Assembly: GCF_000956535.1 (NCBI RefSeq)
Contig: NZ_JYIY01000076.1
Coordinates: 1 to 64,000, forward strand
Source: Microbacterium ginsengisoli
GTDB lineage: Bacteria; Actinomycetota; Actinomycetes; Actinomycetales; Microbacteriaceae
Direction of reading: 5' to 3'
Length of the DNA stretch: 64,000 bases
Below the pieces are notes generated by a model that was not told the origin of the DNA, made no database searches, and saw only the letters and a list, made by a program, of their open reading frames with translations. The position numbers were made by a program, and so were the translations under genes. Below are positions 1-7,553 of the stretch, one piece after another. Every line of letters starts with the position of its first letter. Position 1 is the first letter of the stretch.

Positions 1-915
1 CGTCGGGCCAGGTGCACCCCACCCTCCCCACGGGGACCCTGGCGCCGGGCGGCGCCAGCGGGTCGGGCAACCCGATGATGGCGAGCCCCACGCTCGGCAC
101 TCTCGGGGTTCCCGCCGGCGCCGCCCCACACCGTCGTTCCGCCGGCCCACCCGGGCCGCTCGGGCAGCCACCCGATCCGCCACCGGACCTCCGGCGCCGC
201 TGACACCCCACCGCACACCTGACGAGCGACCGCTCGCCAGACGATCCGTCGCGCCCTCGCGACCCTCACATGGGAACAGACCATGCACACCTTCGATTCG
301 CACGCCCCGGTGCGCCCCGCGGACTCCGCGACGGCGATCGTCGCGACGTCGCCGATCAGCGGGCCGACCGGCCTGCGAGGTGGCATGCCCACTCACTCCC
401 CGGTGGCCGCCCCCGCGGCCACCGGCGGGCCATCCACCTCGGTCGGGGGTGATCGCACGGCCTCGGTCGTCGACGACCCCACCGCCCAGCTCCGCTCCCT
501 CGCTGACGCGACGTCCGCCACGATCCGCACTTCGCCGACTCTTCCTGTGTCGGGGACCCCTGGGTGCGCATCGGATGCCTCGGCCCCCGCCGCGTTCATC
601 GCGGCAGCGGCGCCCCGGCTCGGCCACGTCGATGCAGTCGACAGCCGGCTGGTCGCCCTCGGCGTGTCCGGCGCTCGTCGTCGGCCGATCGGCCAGCGGG
701 CGACGACCGAGATGGGCGACGTCCCCGCTCCTCGCGAGAGCGCGGGTCGCCGCAACCGTCCCGGGTCGACATCGCACCTCCTCGACGCGGCGTCGACCCG
801 GGACGCACACCTTCAGACCTCTCTCCCCACAACTGCATATCCCTCACCGCGCACCCGCGCGGAGCGCCGGGTGGCCTCGGCCACCAACCGTCATCTCCCT
901 GGAAGGAACACCATC
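1..915. other. Unassigned GC-rich region upstream of chaplin-like gene
   Basis: No recognisable gene. The plus frame from an ATG at 283 stays open and runs in frame into the chaplin-like gene at 916. Its first 60 or so codons use G or C at almost every third position, as real genes here do, but this weakens before 900 and the peptide is low-complexity and matches no family I know. A 14-bp inverted repeat lies at 757-770 and 792-805 with a 21-nt loop. The stretch may be a decayed gene, a long structured leader, or an unknown secreted-protein gene that lost its stop codon. Confidence 0.35.
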
Positions 916-2034
916 ATGCGCACGCACCTCACGCGATCCGTCATCGGCATCGCCATCGGCACCGGACTCGCCCTCACGGGCGCGGTGGCCGCCAACGCCG
1001 CCACGGGCGACAACACCAACAACGACAACGGCGCCCTCATCGGCGTGCACCTGCCGGTGACCATCACCGGCAGCGGTATCGGCATCGGCGGCACTGCCAC
1101 CGGCACCCCCGGTTCGTCGAGCGGGTCGTCCTCCAGCGGATCGTCGTCGAGCAACCCGCTCGGCAACCTGCTCAACGGCGTCATCACGGTCAACCCGAAC
1201 GCCGTCTCCGGATCGTCCGGAGTGCCGAAGCTCGTTCAGGTCGACGCCCCGGTGACGATCGGCGGCAACGCCGTCGGCGTCGCCGGCAACGCCTCGACAT
1301 CGACGTCCCCGTCCGCGCCCGCGACCACACCCGGCAAGGGGCTCGTGGGCGTCAACGCACCCGTCACGATCGGCGGCAACGCGGTGGGCGTGCTGGGCAA
1401 CGCCGTCTCGGGAACGGGCACCGCGGGCGGCGGGTCGTCGGCGAGCAGCAACCCGCTGACCTCGCTCCTGGGCGGACTGTCATCGAGCAGCAACCCGCTG
1501 AGCTCGGCGCTGTCGGGACTGCAGAGCCAGCTTCCCGCCGGTCTGAGCACGCTGGTGCCGAGCCTCGGCACCTCGAGCCTGCCTGCCGGTCTCGACACCC
1601 TGGTGCCGGGACTCTCCCCGGCCACCGGAGGCACCGACGTGCTCTCCCCGCTGGTGAACGACGCCCTCAACCCGCTCGTCTCGACAGTGACCGGGCTCGT
1701 CAACGGCACGGGACTCGCAACGGTCACAACGCCGCTGACGGCGTCGTGCAACTCGGTCGCGCTGCTCACCCCGAACACGGTGAACTGCCCGACGAACACC
1801 ACGCCCACCACCCCGACGAACCCCACCAACCCGACGAACCCGACCAACCCGGTTGACCCCGGCACCAACGGATCGATCTTCGGTTCTGCGGCCAGCACGG
1901 GCGGCGCCCTCGCCTTCACCGGCGCGGCCGGCCTGTTCCCGCTCATGCTCATGGGCGCCTCGCTCGTCGCCGCCGGTGTGGGCGCCGCGGGCTACTCGGT
2001 GATCCGTCGCCGCCGCGTGGCCAGCTTCGCCTGA
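916..2034 (+). CDS. Chaplin-like secreted protein with LAXTG sortase-E anchor
   Basis: A 372-residue secreted protein predicted to be wall-anchored. ATG 916 is chosen because GGAAGG lies just upstream and a Sec signal peptide follows (basic MRTHLTR, hydrophobic core, ANAAT cleavage near residue 29). Three chaplin-type (DUF320) repeats follow: HLPVTITGSGIGIGG, then DAPVTIGGNAVGVAGN and NAPVTIGGNAVGVLGN. They lack the cysteine of classical Streptomyces chaplins. The middle is Ser/Gly/Leu rich. Near the end come a Cys pair, a TPTNPTNP linker, then LAFTG, a hydrophobic helix and RRRR. Chaplins form amphipathic surface fibres, and long ones are attached by class E sortase. A class E sortase gene lies at 55264. 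The family call is by motif only. Confidence 0.8.
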   Translation: MRTHLTRSVIGIAIGTGLALTGAVAANAATGDNTNNDNGALIGVHLPVTITGSGIGIGGTATGTPGSSSGSSSSGSSSSNPLGNLLNGVITVNPNAVSGSSGVPKLVQVDAPVTIGGNAVGVAGNASTSTSPSAPATTPGKGLVGVNAPVTIGGNAVGVLGNAVSGTGTAGGGSSASSNPLTSLLGGLSSSSNPLSSALSGLQSQLPAGLSTLVPSLGTSSLPAGLDTLVPGLSPATGGTDVLSPLVNDALNPLVSTVTGLVNGTGLATVTTPLTASCNSVALLTPNTVNCPTNTTPTTPTNPTNPTNPTNPVDPGTNGSIFGSAASTGGALAFTGAAGLFPLMLMGASLVAAGVGAAGYSVIRRRRVASFA

Positions 2035-2053
2035 CCCGCATCCCCCCGGAAAC

Positions 2054-2095
2054 GCTGAGGGCCCCGGGATCCGAAAGGATCCCGGGGCCCTCAGC
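2054..2095. terminator. Bidirectional terminator between chaplin-like gene and rplI
   Basis: A perfect 19-bp stem (2054-2072 with 2077-2095) closed by a GAAA tetraloop lies between the two convergent gene ends, 20 bp after one stop and 16 bp before the other. There is no T-tract, as usual in high-GC actinobacteria. Confidence 0.85.
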
Positions 2096-2111
2096 CGTGC
2101 GTCGCGCCGGA

Positions 2112-2564
2112 TTACTTCGCGGCGACGACCTGCAGCGTGATCACGGCGGTGACGTCGTCGCGCAGACGGACCGTCGCCTCGTGGGTGCCGACCGACTTGA
2201 TCGGCGACGTGATGTGGATCTTCCGCTTGTCGAGGTCACCGAGACCGGCGGCCTTGACGGCGTCGGCCACGTCGTCGTTCTTGACGGAACCGAACAGACG
2301 CCCCTCGGCGCCGGCCTTGACCGCGAGCTTGACGGAGGACTGCTCGATGTTCGCCTTCAGCGCGAGCGCCTCTTCGTGGTCGTGGATGGCACGGGCCTCA
2401 CGGGCCGCGCGGATCGACGCGACCTGCTTCTCGCCACCGCGCGTCCACGCGACAGCGAAGCCCTGGGGGATGAGGTAGTTGCGGGCGTACCCGTTCTTGA
2501 CCTCGACGACGTCGCCGGCGCTACCGAGCCCCGCGACCTCATTGGTGAGAATCAGCTTCGACAT
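2112..2564 (-). CDS. rplI: 50S ribosomal protein L9
   Basis: A 150-residue protein with the typical L9 N-terminal domain ([14 protein letters not shown], then [13 protein letters not shown]), a long connecting helix and a C-terminal rRNA-binding domain ending TLQVVAAK. L9 binds 23S rRNA at the base of the L1 stalk and helps maintain reading frame. It is the last gene of the rpsF-ssb-rpsR-rplI operon, 9 bp after rpsR, and ends at a strong hairpin. Length and sequence are ordinary for the family. Confidence 0.97.
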   Translation of the reverse strand: MSKLILTNEVAGLGSAGDVVEVKNGYARNYLIPQGFAVAWTRGGEKQVASIRAAREARAIHDHEEALALKANIEQSSVKLAVKAGAEGRLFGSVKNDDVADAVKAAGLGDLDKRKIHITSPIKSVGTHEATVRLRDDVTAVITLQVVAAK

Positions 2565-2573
2565 GGGTGCTCC

Positions 2574-2828
2574 TTAGCGGCCTGCGCCGGCGTAGGGCAG
2601 GAGCGCCATCTCGCGCGCGTTCTTGATCGCCTTGGCGATCAGACGCTGCTCCTGCACCGAGACACCGGTGATACGACGGGCGCGGATCTTGCCGCGCTCC
2701 GAGATGAACTTGCGAAGCGTGGCGACATCCTTGTAGTCGATGACGCCCACGCGGATCGCCTTCGCGGGAGCGGCGACCTTCGCGCCCTTCCGCGGCTTGC
2801 GGCGGTCGCCGCTTGCCTTTCCAGCCAT
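2574..2828 (-). CDS. rpsR: 30S ribosomal protein S18
   Basis: An 84-residue basic protein with the S18 core ([46 protein letters not shown]). S18 pairs with S6 on the platform of the small subunit. It lies third in the operon, 65 bp after ssb and 9 bp before rplI. The zinc-binding cysteines found in some S18 copies are absent, so this is the C-minus type. Confidence 0.97.
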   Translation of the reverse strand: MAGKASGDRRKPRKGAKVAAPAKAIRVGVIDYKDVATLRKFISERGKIRARRITGVSVQEQRLIAKAIKNAREMALLPYAGAGR

Positions 2829-2893
2829 GGTGTTCCTTCGTGTGTGTGAGCGGATGCCTCAGGCGCGGGGCCGCGGCATCCGTGATTCGAGAT

Positions 2894-3391
2894 TCAGAAC
2901 GGAGTGTCGTCGCCGTAGGCGCCCGGGGCGCTCCACGCGTCGGCACTGCTGTTCGAGGAGCCGGGCGTCGACCACGGCTCGTCGGCGACCTGGGCGCGCG
3001 ATCCGCCGCCGCCGGCGCCGGAACCGCCGGCCGCACGGGTGACCTGTGCGGTGGCGTAGCGCAGCGAGGGGCCGATCTCGTCGACCTCCAGCTCGATCGC
3101 GGTGCGGTTGTTGCCGTCACGGTCCTGGTAGGAGCGCTGACGCAGACGACCGGTCGCGATGACACGGCTTCCCTTGGTCAGCGAACCCGCCACGTGCTCG
3201 GCGAACTCACGCCAGACCGACGCCCGCAGGAACAGGGCCTCGCCGTCCTTCCACTCGTTCGCCTGACGGTCGAACGTGCGGGGGGTCGACGCGATGGTGA
3301 AGTTCGCGACGGGCAGCCCGTTCTGCGTGTACCGCAGCTCGGGGTCGGCCGTGAGGTTGCCCACGACGGTGATGACGGTCTCGCCGGCCAT
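2894..3391 (-). CDS. ssb: Single-stranded DNA-binding protein
   Basis: A 165-residue SSB. An OB-fold occupies roughly residues 1-110 ([19 protein letters not shown], then the [14 protein letters not shown] region). A Gly/Ser-rich linker follows, ending in the acidic tip DDTPF that recruits replication and repair partners. It coats single-stranded DNA during replication, recombination and repair. It lies between rpsF (5 bp gap) and rpsR, the conserved bacterial arrangement. Confidence 0.97.
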   Translation of the reverse strand: MAGETVITVVGNLTADPELRYTQNGLPVANFTIASTPRTFDRQANEWKDGEALFLRASVWREFAEHVAGSLTKGSRVIATGRLRQRSYQDRDGNNRTAIELEVDEIGPSLRYATAQVTRAAGGSGAGGGGSRAQVADEPWSTPGSSNSSADAWSAPGAYGDDTPF

Positions 3392-3396
3392 CGTCG

Positions 3397-3783
3397 TTAC
3401 GCCTTCGCGACCTTCGCGGCACCGGCGGCGGCCTTGCGGGCAGCCTTCTCGTCGGCGCGCTTCTGCTCGGACGCGATGAGAGCGATGGCCTCTTCGGCGC
3501 GGAGCACCTTGGTGCGGAACACGAGCTCGCTGAGGTTCAGCTGGCGGTCGAGCTCCTGCGTGGTCTCGCTGGTCGCGGTGAAGTTGACGACGGCGTAGAT
3601 GCCCTCGGACTTCTTCTTGATCTCGTAGGCGAGACGGCGGCGGCCCCAGACGTCGACGTTGTCGATCGAGCCACCATCATTCGTGATGACCTTCAGGAAC
3701 TTGTCGAGGTTCGGGGTGACCTGGCGCTCGTCGAGCTCGGGGTCGAGGATGACCATCAGCTCGTACTGGTGCGTGTGCGTCAC
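3397..3783 (-). CDS. rpsF: 30S ribosomal protein S6
   Basis: A 128-residue S6 ([18 protein letters not shown], then [21 protein letters not shown]) with an Ala/Lys-rich tail. S6 binds 16S rRNA together with S18. The GTG start at 3783 is set by a very strong Shine-Dalgarno AAGGAGGTGG a few bases upstream. It opens the rpsF-ssb-rpsR-rplI operon. The leader can fold so that this Shine-Dalgarno is paired, which suggests feedback by S6:S18. Confidence 0.97.
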   Translation of the reverse strand: MTHTHQYELMVILDPELDERQVTPNLDKFLKVITNDGGSIDNVDVWGRRRLAYEIKKKSEGIYAVVNFTATSETTQELDRQLNLSELVFRTKVLRAEEAIALIASEQKRADEKAARKAAAGAAKVAKA

Positions 3784-3784
3784 T

Positions 3785-3841
3785 AACCCACCTCCTTCGG
3801 ACTAGAACGGCTGCCGGGCGTTTCCCGACAGCAGGAGGGTT
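3785..3841 (-). promoter_or_regulatory. Structured rpsF leader, candidate S6:S18-binding RNA
   Basis: On the transcript, an outer helix pairs 3833-3841 (AACCCUCCU) with the Shine-Dalgarno region 3785-3796. Nested directly inside is a 9-bp hairpin (3824-3832 with 3810-3818, loop 3819-3823). The 3' side carries an unpaired 13-nt stretch with two CCG triplets. A CCG bulge beside a helix that hides the ribosome site is the known hallmark of S6:S18 autoregulatory leaders. The match is by eye. Confidence 0.5.
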
Positions 3842-3892
3842 GATGCACGTGTCCGCGATGCGCGGCGGGAGCCGCACACGGACAACCTTCGA

Positions 3893-3898
3893 AGTGTA
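3893..3898 (-). promoter_or_regulatory. -10 element of rpsF operon
   Basis: TACACT on the minus strand, about 110 nt before the rpsF start, leaving room for the structured leader. No clear -35 was found. Confidence 0.5.
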
Positions 3899-3953
3899 TC
3901 GGATGCCACGAACCCCCGCCAACCGGCGGCGCTTCCCGCGCACGGGCCGGTGC

Positions 3954-3959
3954 TACGAT
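3954..3959 (+). promoter_or_regulatory. -10 element of the GAF/LuxR regulator
   Basis: TACGAT, 25 nt before the ATG at 3985. It fits a short leader carrying CTGGAGG as ribosome site. Confidence 0.5.
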
Positions 3960-3984
3960 GCGGCCCAATCATCTGGAGGCGACG

Positions 3985-4833
3985 ATGCCGGACATCAGCG
4001 CGGCGGCCCTGCGGCCCGACGACCGCGACCTGCTGCGCGGCATCCTGCGTCGTCTGGCAGGCGGTACGCCCGGCTACGTGCTGATGGCAGGACTGGTCGA
4101 TCACGACGCGTTCACGATCACCGAGCTCGTGGGCACGGAGACCGACAGCCTGCACCGGCTGTTCGTTCGCGCGGGCGAAGGGGTCGGCGGCGGAGCCGTC
4201 GCGCGCGGACGCCCGACGGCGGTCAACGACTACGTGGGAGCGCCGCAGATCTCCCACCAGCACGACGCTGCGGTGCGACGCGAGGGGCTGCGGTCGATGG
4301 TCGCCGTGCCGGTGACGGTCGACGGTGCCACCCGCGCGGTGCTCTACGCCGCGACACGCGACGAGGGGAGCCTCGGCGACGCGGTCGCGACGCACCTGCT
4401 CGGCGGAGCGCGCGCGATCGGCGGAGAGCTGCACGTGCGGGACGAGGTCGACCGCCGGCTGGCGGCGCTGCGGGGCGTCGACCCCACGGTGCGCGCCGAC
4501 GACCGGGACGCCCGCGACGCGGTGCGGGTGGCGCACGCCGAACTGACCGCGCTGGCCGCGGCGACCACGGATCCGACGCTCGCCGCCCGCCTGCTCGCCA
4601 TCGACGCGCAGCTCGTGGGCGCCCGGCAGCACGATGCCCCACAGCTGTCGGCACGGGAGTCGGACGTGCTCGCGCAGGTCGCGCTCGGCTGCACCTATGC
4701 CGAGACGGCGCGGCGGCTCACCCTGCAGCCCGACACCGTCAAGGGCTACATGCAGACGATCATGGCGAAACTCGGCGCCCACTCGCGCCATGAGGCCGTC
4801 GCGACGGCGCGGCGCCTCGGCCTGCTGCCCTGA
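3985..4833 (+). CDS. GAF-domain LuxR-type transcriptional regulator
   Basis: A 282-residue regulator. ATG 3985 is preferred over an in-frame ATG at 3958 because CTGGAGG lies 6 bp upstream. Residues about 20-155 look like a GAF sensor fold (VGGGAVARGRPTAVNDYVG, then GLRSMVAVPVTVDG). The C-terminal 65 residues are a LuxR helix-turn-helix (LSARESDVLAQVALG, YAETARRL, DTVKGYMQTIMAKLG). It directly precedes an acyl-CoA ligase gene on the same strand, so it probably controls that gene in response to a small ligand. The ligand cannot be read from the sequence. Confidence 0.82.
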   Translation: MPDISAAALRPDDRDLLRGILRRLAGGTPGYVLMAGLVDHDAFTITELVGTETDSLHRLFVRAGEGVGGGAVARGRPTAVNDYVGAPQISHQHDAAVRREGLRSMVAVPVTVDGATRAVLYAATRDEGSLGDAVATHLLGGARAIGGELHVRDEVDRRLAALRGVDPTVRADDRDARDAVRVAHAELTALAAATTDPTLAARLLAIDAQLVGARQHDAPQLSARESDVLAQVALGCTYAETARRLTLQPDTVKGYMQTIMAKLGAHSRHEAVATARRLGLLP

Positions 4834-4870
4834 CGGCCGGCGCCGGCCGACACCCTCCATCGGGGGGTGT
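4834..4870. promoter_or_regulatory. Inverted repeats between regulator and acyl-CoA ligase
   Basis: A 16-bp perfect palindrome (4834-4849) directly follows the regulator stop. Next comes ACACCC at 4850-4855 mirrored by GGGTGT at 4865-4870. The first may terminate transcription. The second resembles a dyad operator for the upstream LuxR-type regulator. Confidence 0.35.
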
Positions 4871-4947
4871 GGGGGCCGCGGCATCCGTGTTTGCATCGTG
4901 CCACCGCGGCGCGACGGAGCGCCGCCCGGCTGTCGAAGGAGACCCGG

Positions 4948-6594
4948 ATGCCTCACCTCGCCGAACCCGCGACGATCACCTCGCCCATTCCCCTCAGCCC
5001 CGCCGCGAACGACGAGCCGCTCACCCCGCTGCGGTTCCTGCAGCGGGCGGCGGAGGTCTTCCCCGACAAGGACGCGATCGTCTACGGCGCGCGCCGCTAC
5101 TCGTACCGGCGCTTCGCCCGCGAGGCCGAGCAACTGGCGCGGGTGCTGCAGGCGCGCATCGAGCCCGGCGACCGCATCGCCTACCTCGTGCCCAACACCC
5201 CCGAGATGCTGATCGGCCATTTCGCGGTGCCGCTCGCGGGCGGCGTGCTCGTCGCGATCAACACCCGCCTGAGCCGGGCCGAGATCGACTACATCCTGCT
5301 GCACTCCGGCGCGCGGGTGCTGATCGCCGACGCCGAGATCCTCGCGTCGATCGGCGACCCGCTCGCCAGCGTCGGCACCCTCGAGGAGGTCGTCGAGGTG
5401 CAGGACCCCGAGTTCGGCCATCCGGGCGGGCACGTGGCATCCGGTCAGGTGTCCTACGAGGAGTTCCTGGGCCGCGCGGCCGACCTCGACGAGCCGGTGT
5501 CATGGCATGTGAGGGATGAGCGCGCGCCCATCTCGATCAACTACACCTCGGGCACGACCGGCAAGCCGAAGGGCGTCGTCTACACGCACCGCGGCGCCTA
5601 CCTGAACGCGCTCGGCGAGGTGTTCCACCAGCAGCTGACGAGCGCGTCGGTCTACCTGTGGACGCTGCCGATGTTCCACTGCAACGGCTGGTGCACGCCG
5701 TGGGCGGTGACCGCCGCCGGCGCCACCCATGTCGGGCTTCGCGCCGTGCGGGCCGACCGCATCTGGGAGCTCATCGACGGGGCATCCGTCACCCATCTCT
5801 GCGGGGCGCCGACCGTGTGCACGACGATCGCGGCGTCGGCCGACGCGCACCTCGTCGAGCGGCCACTGCGCATCACCACCGCGGGTGCGCCGCCGTCGCC
5901 GACCATCATCGAGACGCTCGAGGACCTCGGCATCACCGTCGTGCACGTCTACGGGCTCACCGAGGTGTACGGACCGTTCACGGTGTGCGAGTACCAGACC
6001 GCGTGGGACGGCCTCGACCGCGGCGAGCGCGCCAAGCGTCTCGCGCGGCAGGGGGTGGGGATGGTGCAGGCAGAGTCCGCGCGGGTCGTCGACGAGCAGG
6101 GGCAGGATGTCCCCGCGGACGGCACGACCATCGGCGAGATCGTGCTGCGCGGCAACAACGTGATGCTGGAGTACTTCCGCGACAGCCGGGCCACGAAGGA
6201 GGCGTTCCGCGGGGGGTGGTTCCACACCGGCGACCTCGGCGTGATGCACCCCGACCGCTACATCGAGCTGAAGGACCGCGCGAAGGACATCGTGATCTCG
6301 GGCGGCGAGAACATCTCGACCGTCGAGGTCGAGCAGGCCGTCGTCTCGCACGACGCCGTGCTCGAGGTCGCCGTCATCGGCCGCCCCGACGAACGGTGGG
6401 GTGAGCGCCCCGTCGCCTTCGTGGTGCTGCGCGACGGGCATGCCGCGGGCGCCGACGAGCTGCGGGTGCACACGCGCGGGCTGCTCGCCGCATTCAAGGT
6501 GCCCGACGAGTTCCACTTCGTGGCGGAGCTGCCCCACACCGCCACCGGCAAGGTGCGCAAGTTCGATCTGCGAGCCGCCGCCGTGCACGCCTGA
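4948..6594 (+). CDS. AMP-forming acyl-CoA ligase
   Basis: A 548-residue member of the acyl-adenylate-forming family. It activates a carboxylic acid with ATP to an acyl-AMP and transfers it to CoA. Visible motifs are the P-loop YTSGTTGKPKGV (about residue 200), the YGLTEVYGP adenylation motif, GWFHTGDLG, the hinge DRAKDIVISGGENIS and the catalytic Lys in TGKVRKFDLR. ATG 4948 follows GAAGGAGA. The substrate is not evident: medium- or long-chain fatty acids are common, and sulfur-containing acids such as methylmercaptopropionate are handled by close relatives. The preceding GAF/LuxR gene is its likely regulator. Confidence 0.88.
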   Translation: MPHLAEPATITSPIPLSPAANDEPLTPLRFLQRAAEVFPDKDAIVYGARRYSYRRFAREAEQLARVLQARIEPGDRIAYLVPNTPEMLIGHFAVPLAGGVLVAINTRLSRAEIDYILLHSGARVLIADAEILASIGDPLASVGTLEEVVEVQDPEFGHPGGHVASGQVSYEEFLGRAADLDEPVSWHVRDERAPISINYTSGTTGKPKGVVYTHRGAYLNALGEVFHQQLTSASVYLWTLPMFHCNGWCTPWAVTAAGATHVGLRAVRADRIWELIDGASVTHLCGAPTVCTTIAASADAHLVERPLRITTAGAPPSPTIIETLEDLGITVVHVYGLTEVYGPFTVCEYQTAWDGLDRGERAKRLARQGVGMVQAESARVVDEQGQDVPADGTTIGEIVLRGNNVMLEYFRDSRATKEAFRGGWFHTGDLGVMHPDRYIELKDRAKDIVISGGENISTVEVEQAVVSHDAVLEVAVIGRPDERWGERPVAFVVLRDGHAAGADELRVHTRGLLAAFKVPDEFHFVAELPHTATGKVRKFDLRAAAVHA

Positions 6595-6614
6595 CAGCGG
6601 GTCGCCCCGCCCGC

Positions 6615-6620
6615 TACGGT
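6615..6620 (+). promoter_or_regulatory. Leaderless -10 element (gene at 6627)
   Basis: TACGGT followed by exactly 6 nt and the ATG at 6627. There is no ribosome-binding site. Confidence 0.55.
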
Positions 6621-6626
6621 GTCGGC

Positions 6627-7553
6627 ATGGAGTGGGTGGGGGACGGGGCCGACGCCGGTCGGTGGCTGGTCGAGCGCATCGACGATCCGTGGCGCGGCAG
6701 CATGCACGACGTCGTCCCGCGCGGATTCCCGAGCTACGCGCGAGTGTTCCACCCGACGGACGCCGATCGCCCGATGGCCGGACAGTGGCCCCCACTTCCG
6801 TACGCCCGACATCTCCGTGCGTGGGACGCCTTCATGACCCACGGGGTGCACGACGTGGAGCGCCGGTCGGTCAGCTGGTCGGAGGCCGCGGCGATGCACG
6901 GCACGACGTGGCATCCTCTCGCGCAATGGGGCTCCCTCGTGCGACAGACCACCGACACGTGGGAGTCGAGTGTGGCGGACGAGTTCCTCTCGGCCGACGG
7001 ATGGCGCGTGCGCCCGCCTCAACAGGGTCAGCTGGATGCCGCGGTATGGCCGCACCTCGCCCGCACGCTCGCAGCGCACAGCGACACCGACGAGATCTTC
7101 GTCGCGCTGTGGGAGGGACACGGCGCGCTCGTCGAGAGCACGAGCGGCACCGGCCGGGTGTTCCTCTCCTCCGACGGACAGGCAGCGGCAGCGGGCGGCG
7201 CCGTGCTCTCGCGCGAGATCTCCGCGGCACCCCGACTGCAGCTGCCGAACCGGGGCTTCGTCGTGTTTCGCGGCACGATCGGCGAGCTGAGCGCAGACGA
7301 CTGGCCTCTCGACGTGCCCTGGCGTGATCGCATCGCGGAGAGCTACGGCTTCGCGCCCTCCGCCCTGTCGCCGAGCATCGTCTGGTCATCCGACCAGGCG
7401 TGGGTGACCGTCAGCGAGGTCGACCTCGACTCGACGGTCGTCGGCGGCCCGCCCGCTCTCATCGATGCGGTCTGTGCGGTGGAGAGCATCGAGGCACTGC
7501 CGATCGACGAGGGCGCGCACCTGGACTGGGACGCCGACAAGGTGAACCGATGA
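6627..7553 (+). CDS. Conserved hypothetical protein
   Basis: A 308-residue soluble protein with no signal peptide or membrane segment and no motif I recognise. It is rich in Trp and acidic residues (RIDDPWRGSMHDVVPRGF, YARVFHPTDADRP). The start is supported by a -10 hexamer 6 nt upstream. The stop overlaps the ATG of the following membrane protein, so the two are translated together and probably act together. Function unknown. Confidence 0.75.
   Translation: MEWVGDGADAGRWLVERIDDPWRGSMHDVVPRGFPSYARVFHPTDADRPMAGQWPPLPYARHLRAWDAFMTHGVHDVERRSVSWSEAAAMHGTTWHPLAQWGSLVRQTTDTWESSVADEFLSADGWRVRPPQQGQLDAAVWPHLARTLAAHSDTDEIFVALWEGHGALVESTSGTGRVFLSSDGQAAAAGGAVLSREISAAPRLQLPNRGFVVFRGTIGELSADDWPLDVPWRDRIAESYGFAPSALSPSIVWSSDQAWVTVSEVDLDSTVVGGPPALIDAVCAVESIEALPIDEGAHLDWDADKVNR

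Noticed and set aside
12..203. 63-residue plus-strand frame at the window start
   Set aside because: Pro-rich, no ribosome site, no family resemblance, and codon use is not consistently coding-like.
393..755. 120-residue minus-strand frame upstream of the chaplin-like gene
   Set aside because: No ribosome site or promoter and low-complexity sequence. The opposite frame has better third-position bias.
1804..1860. Short tandem repeats (ACSAACCC-like) resembling an array
   Set aside because: They encode the TPTNPTNP linker before the sortase motif. They are a protein repeat, not CRISPR.
3802..5433. 543-residue open frame on the minus strand
   Set aside because: It lies antisense to the GAF/LuxR regulator and acyl-CoA ligase, which have full domain motifs. 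Long antisense frames are common where third positions are nearly all G or C.
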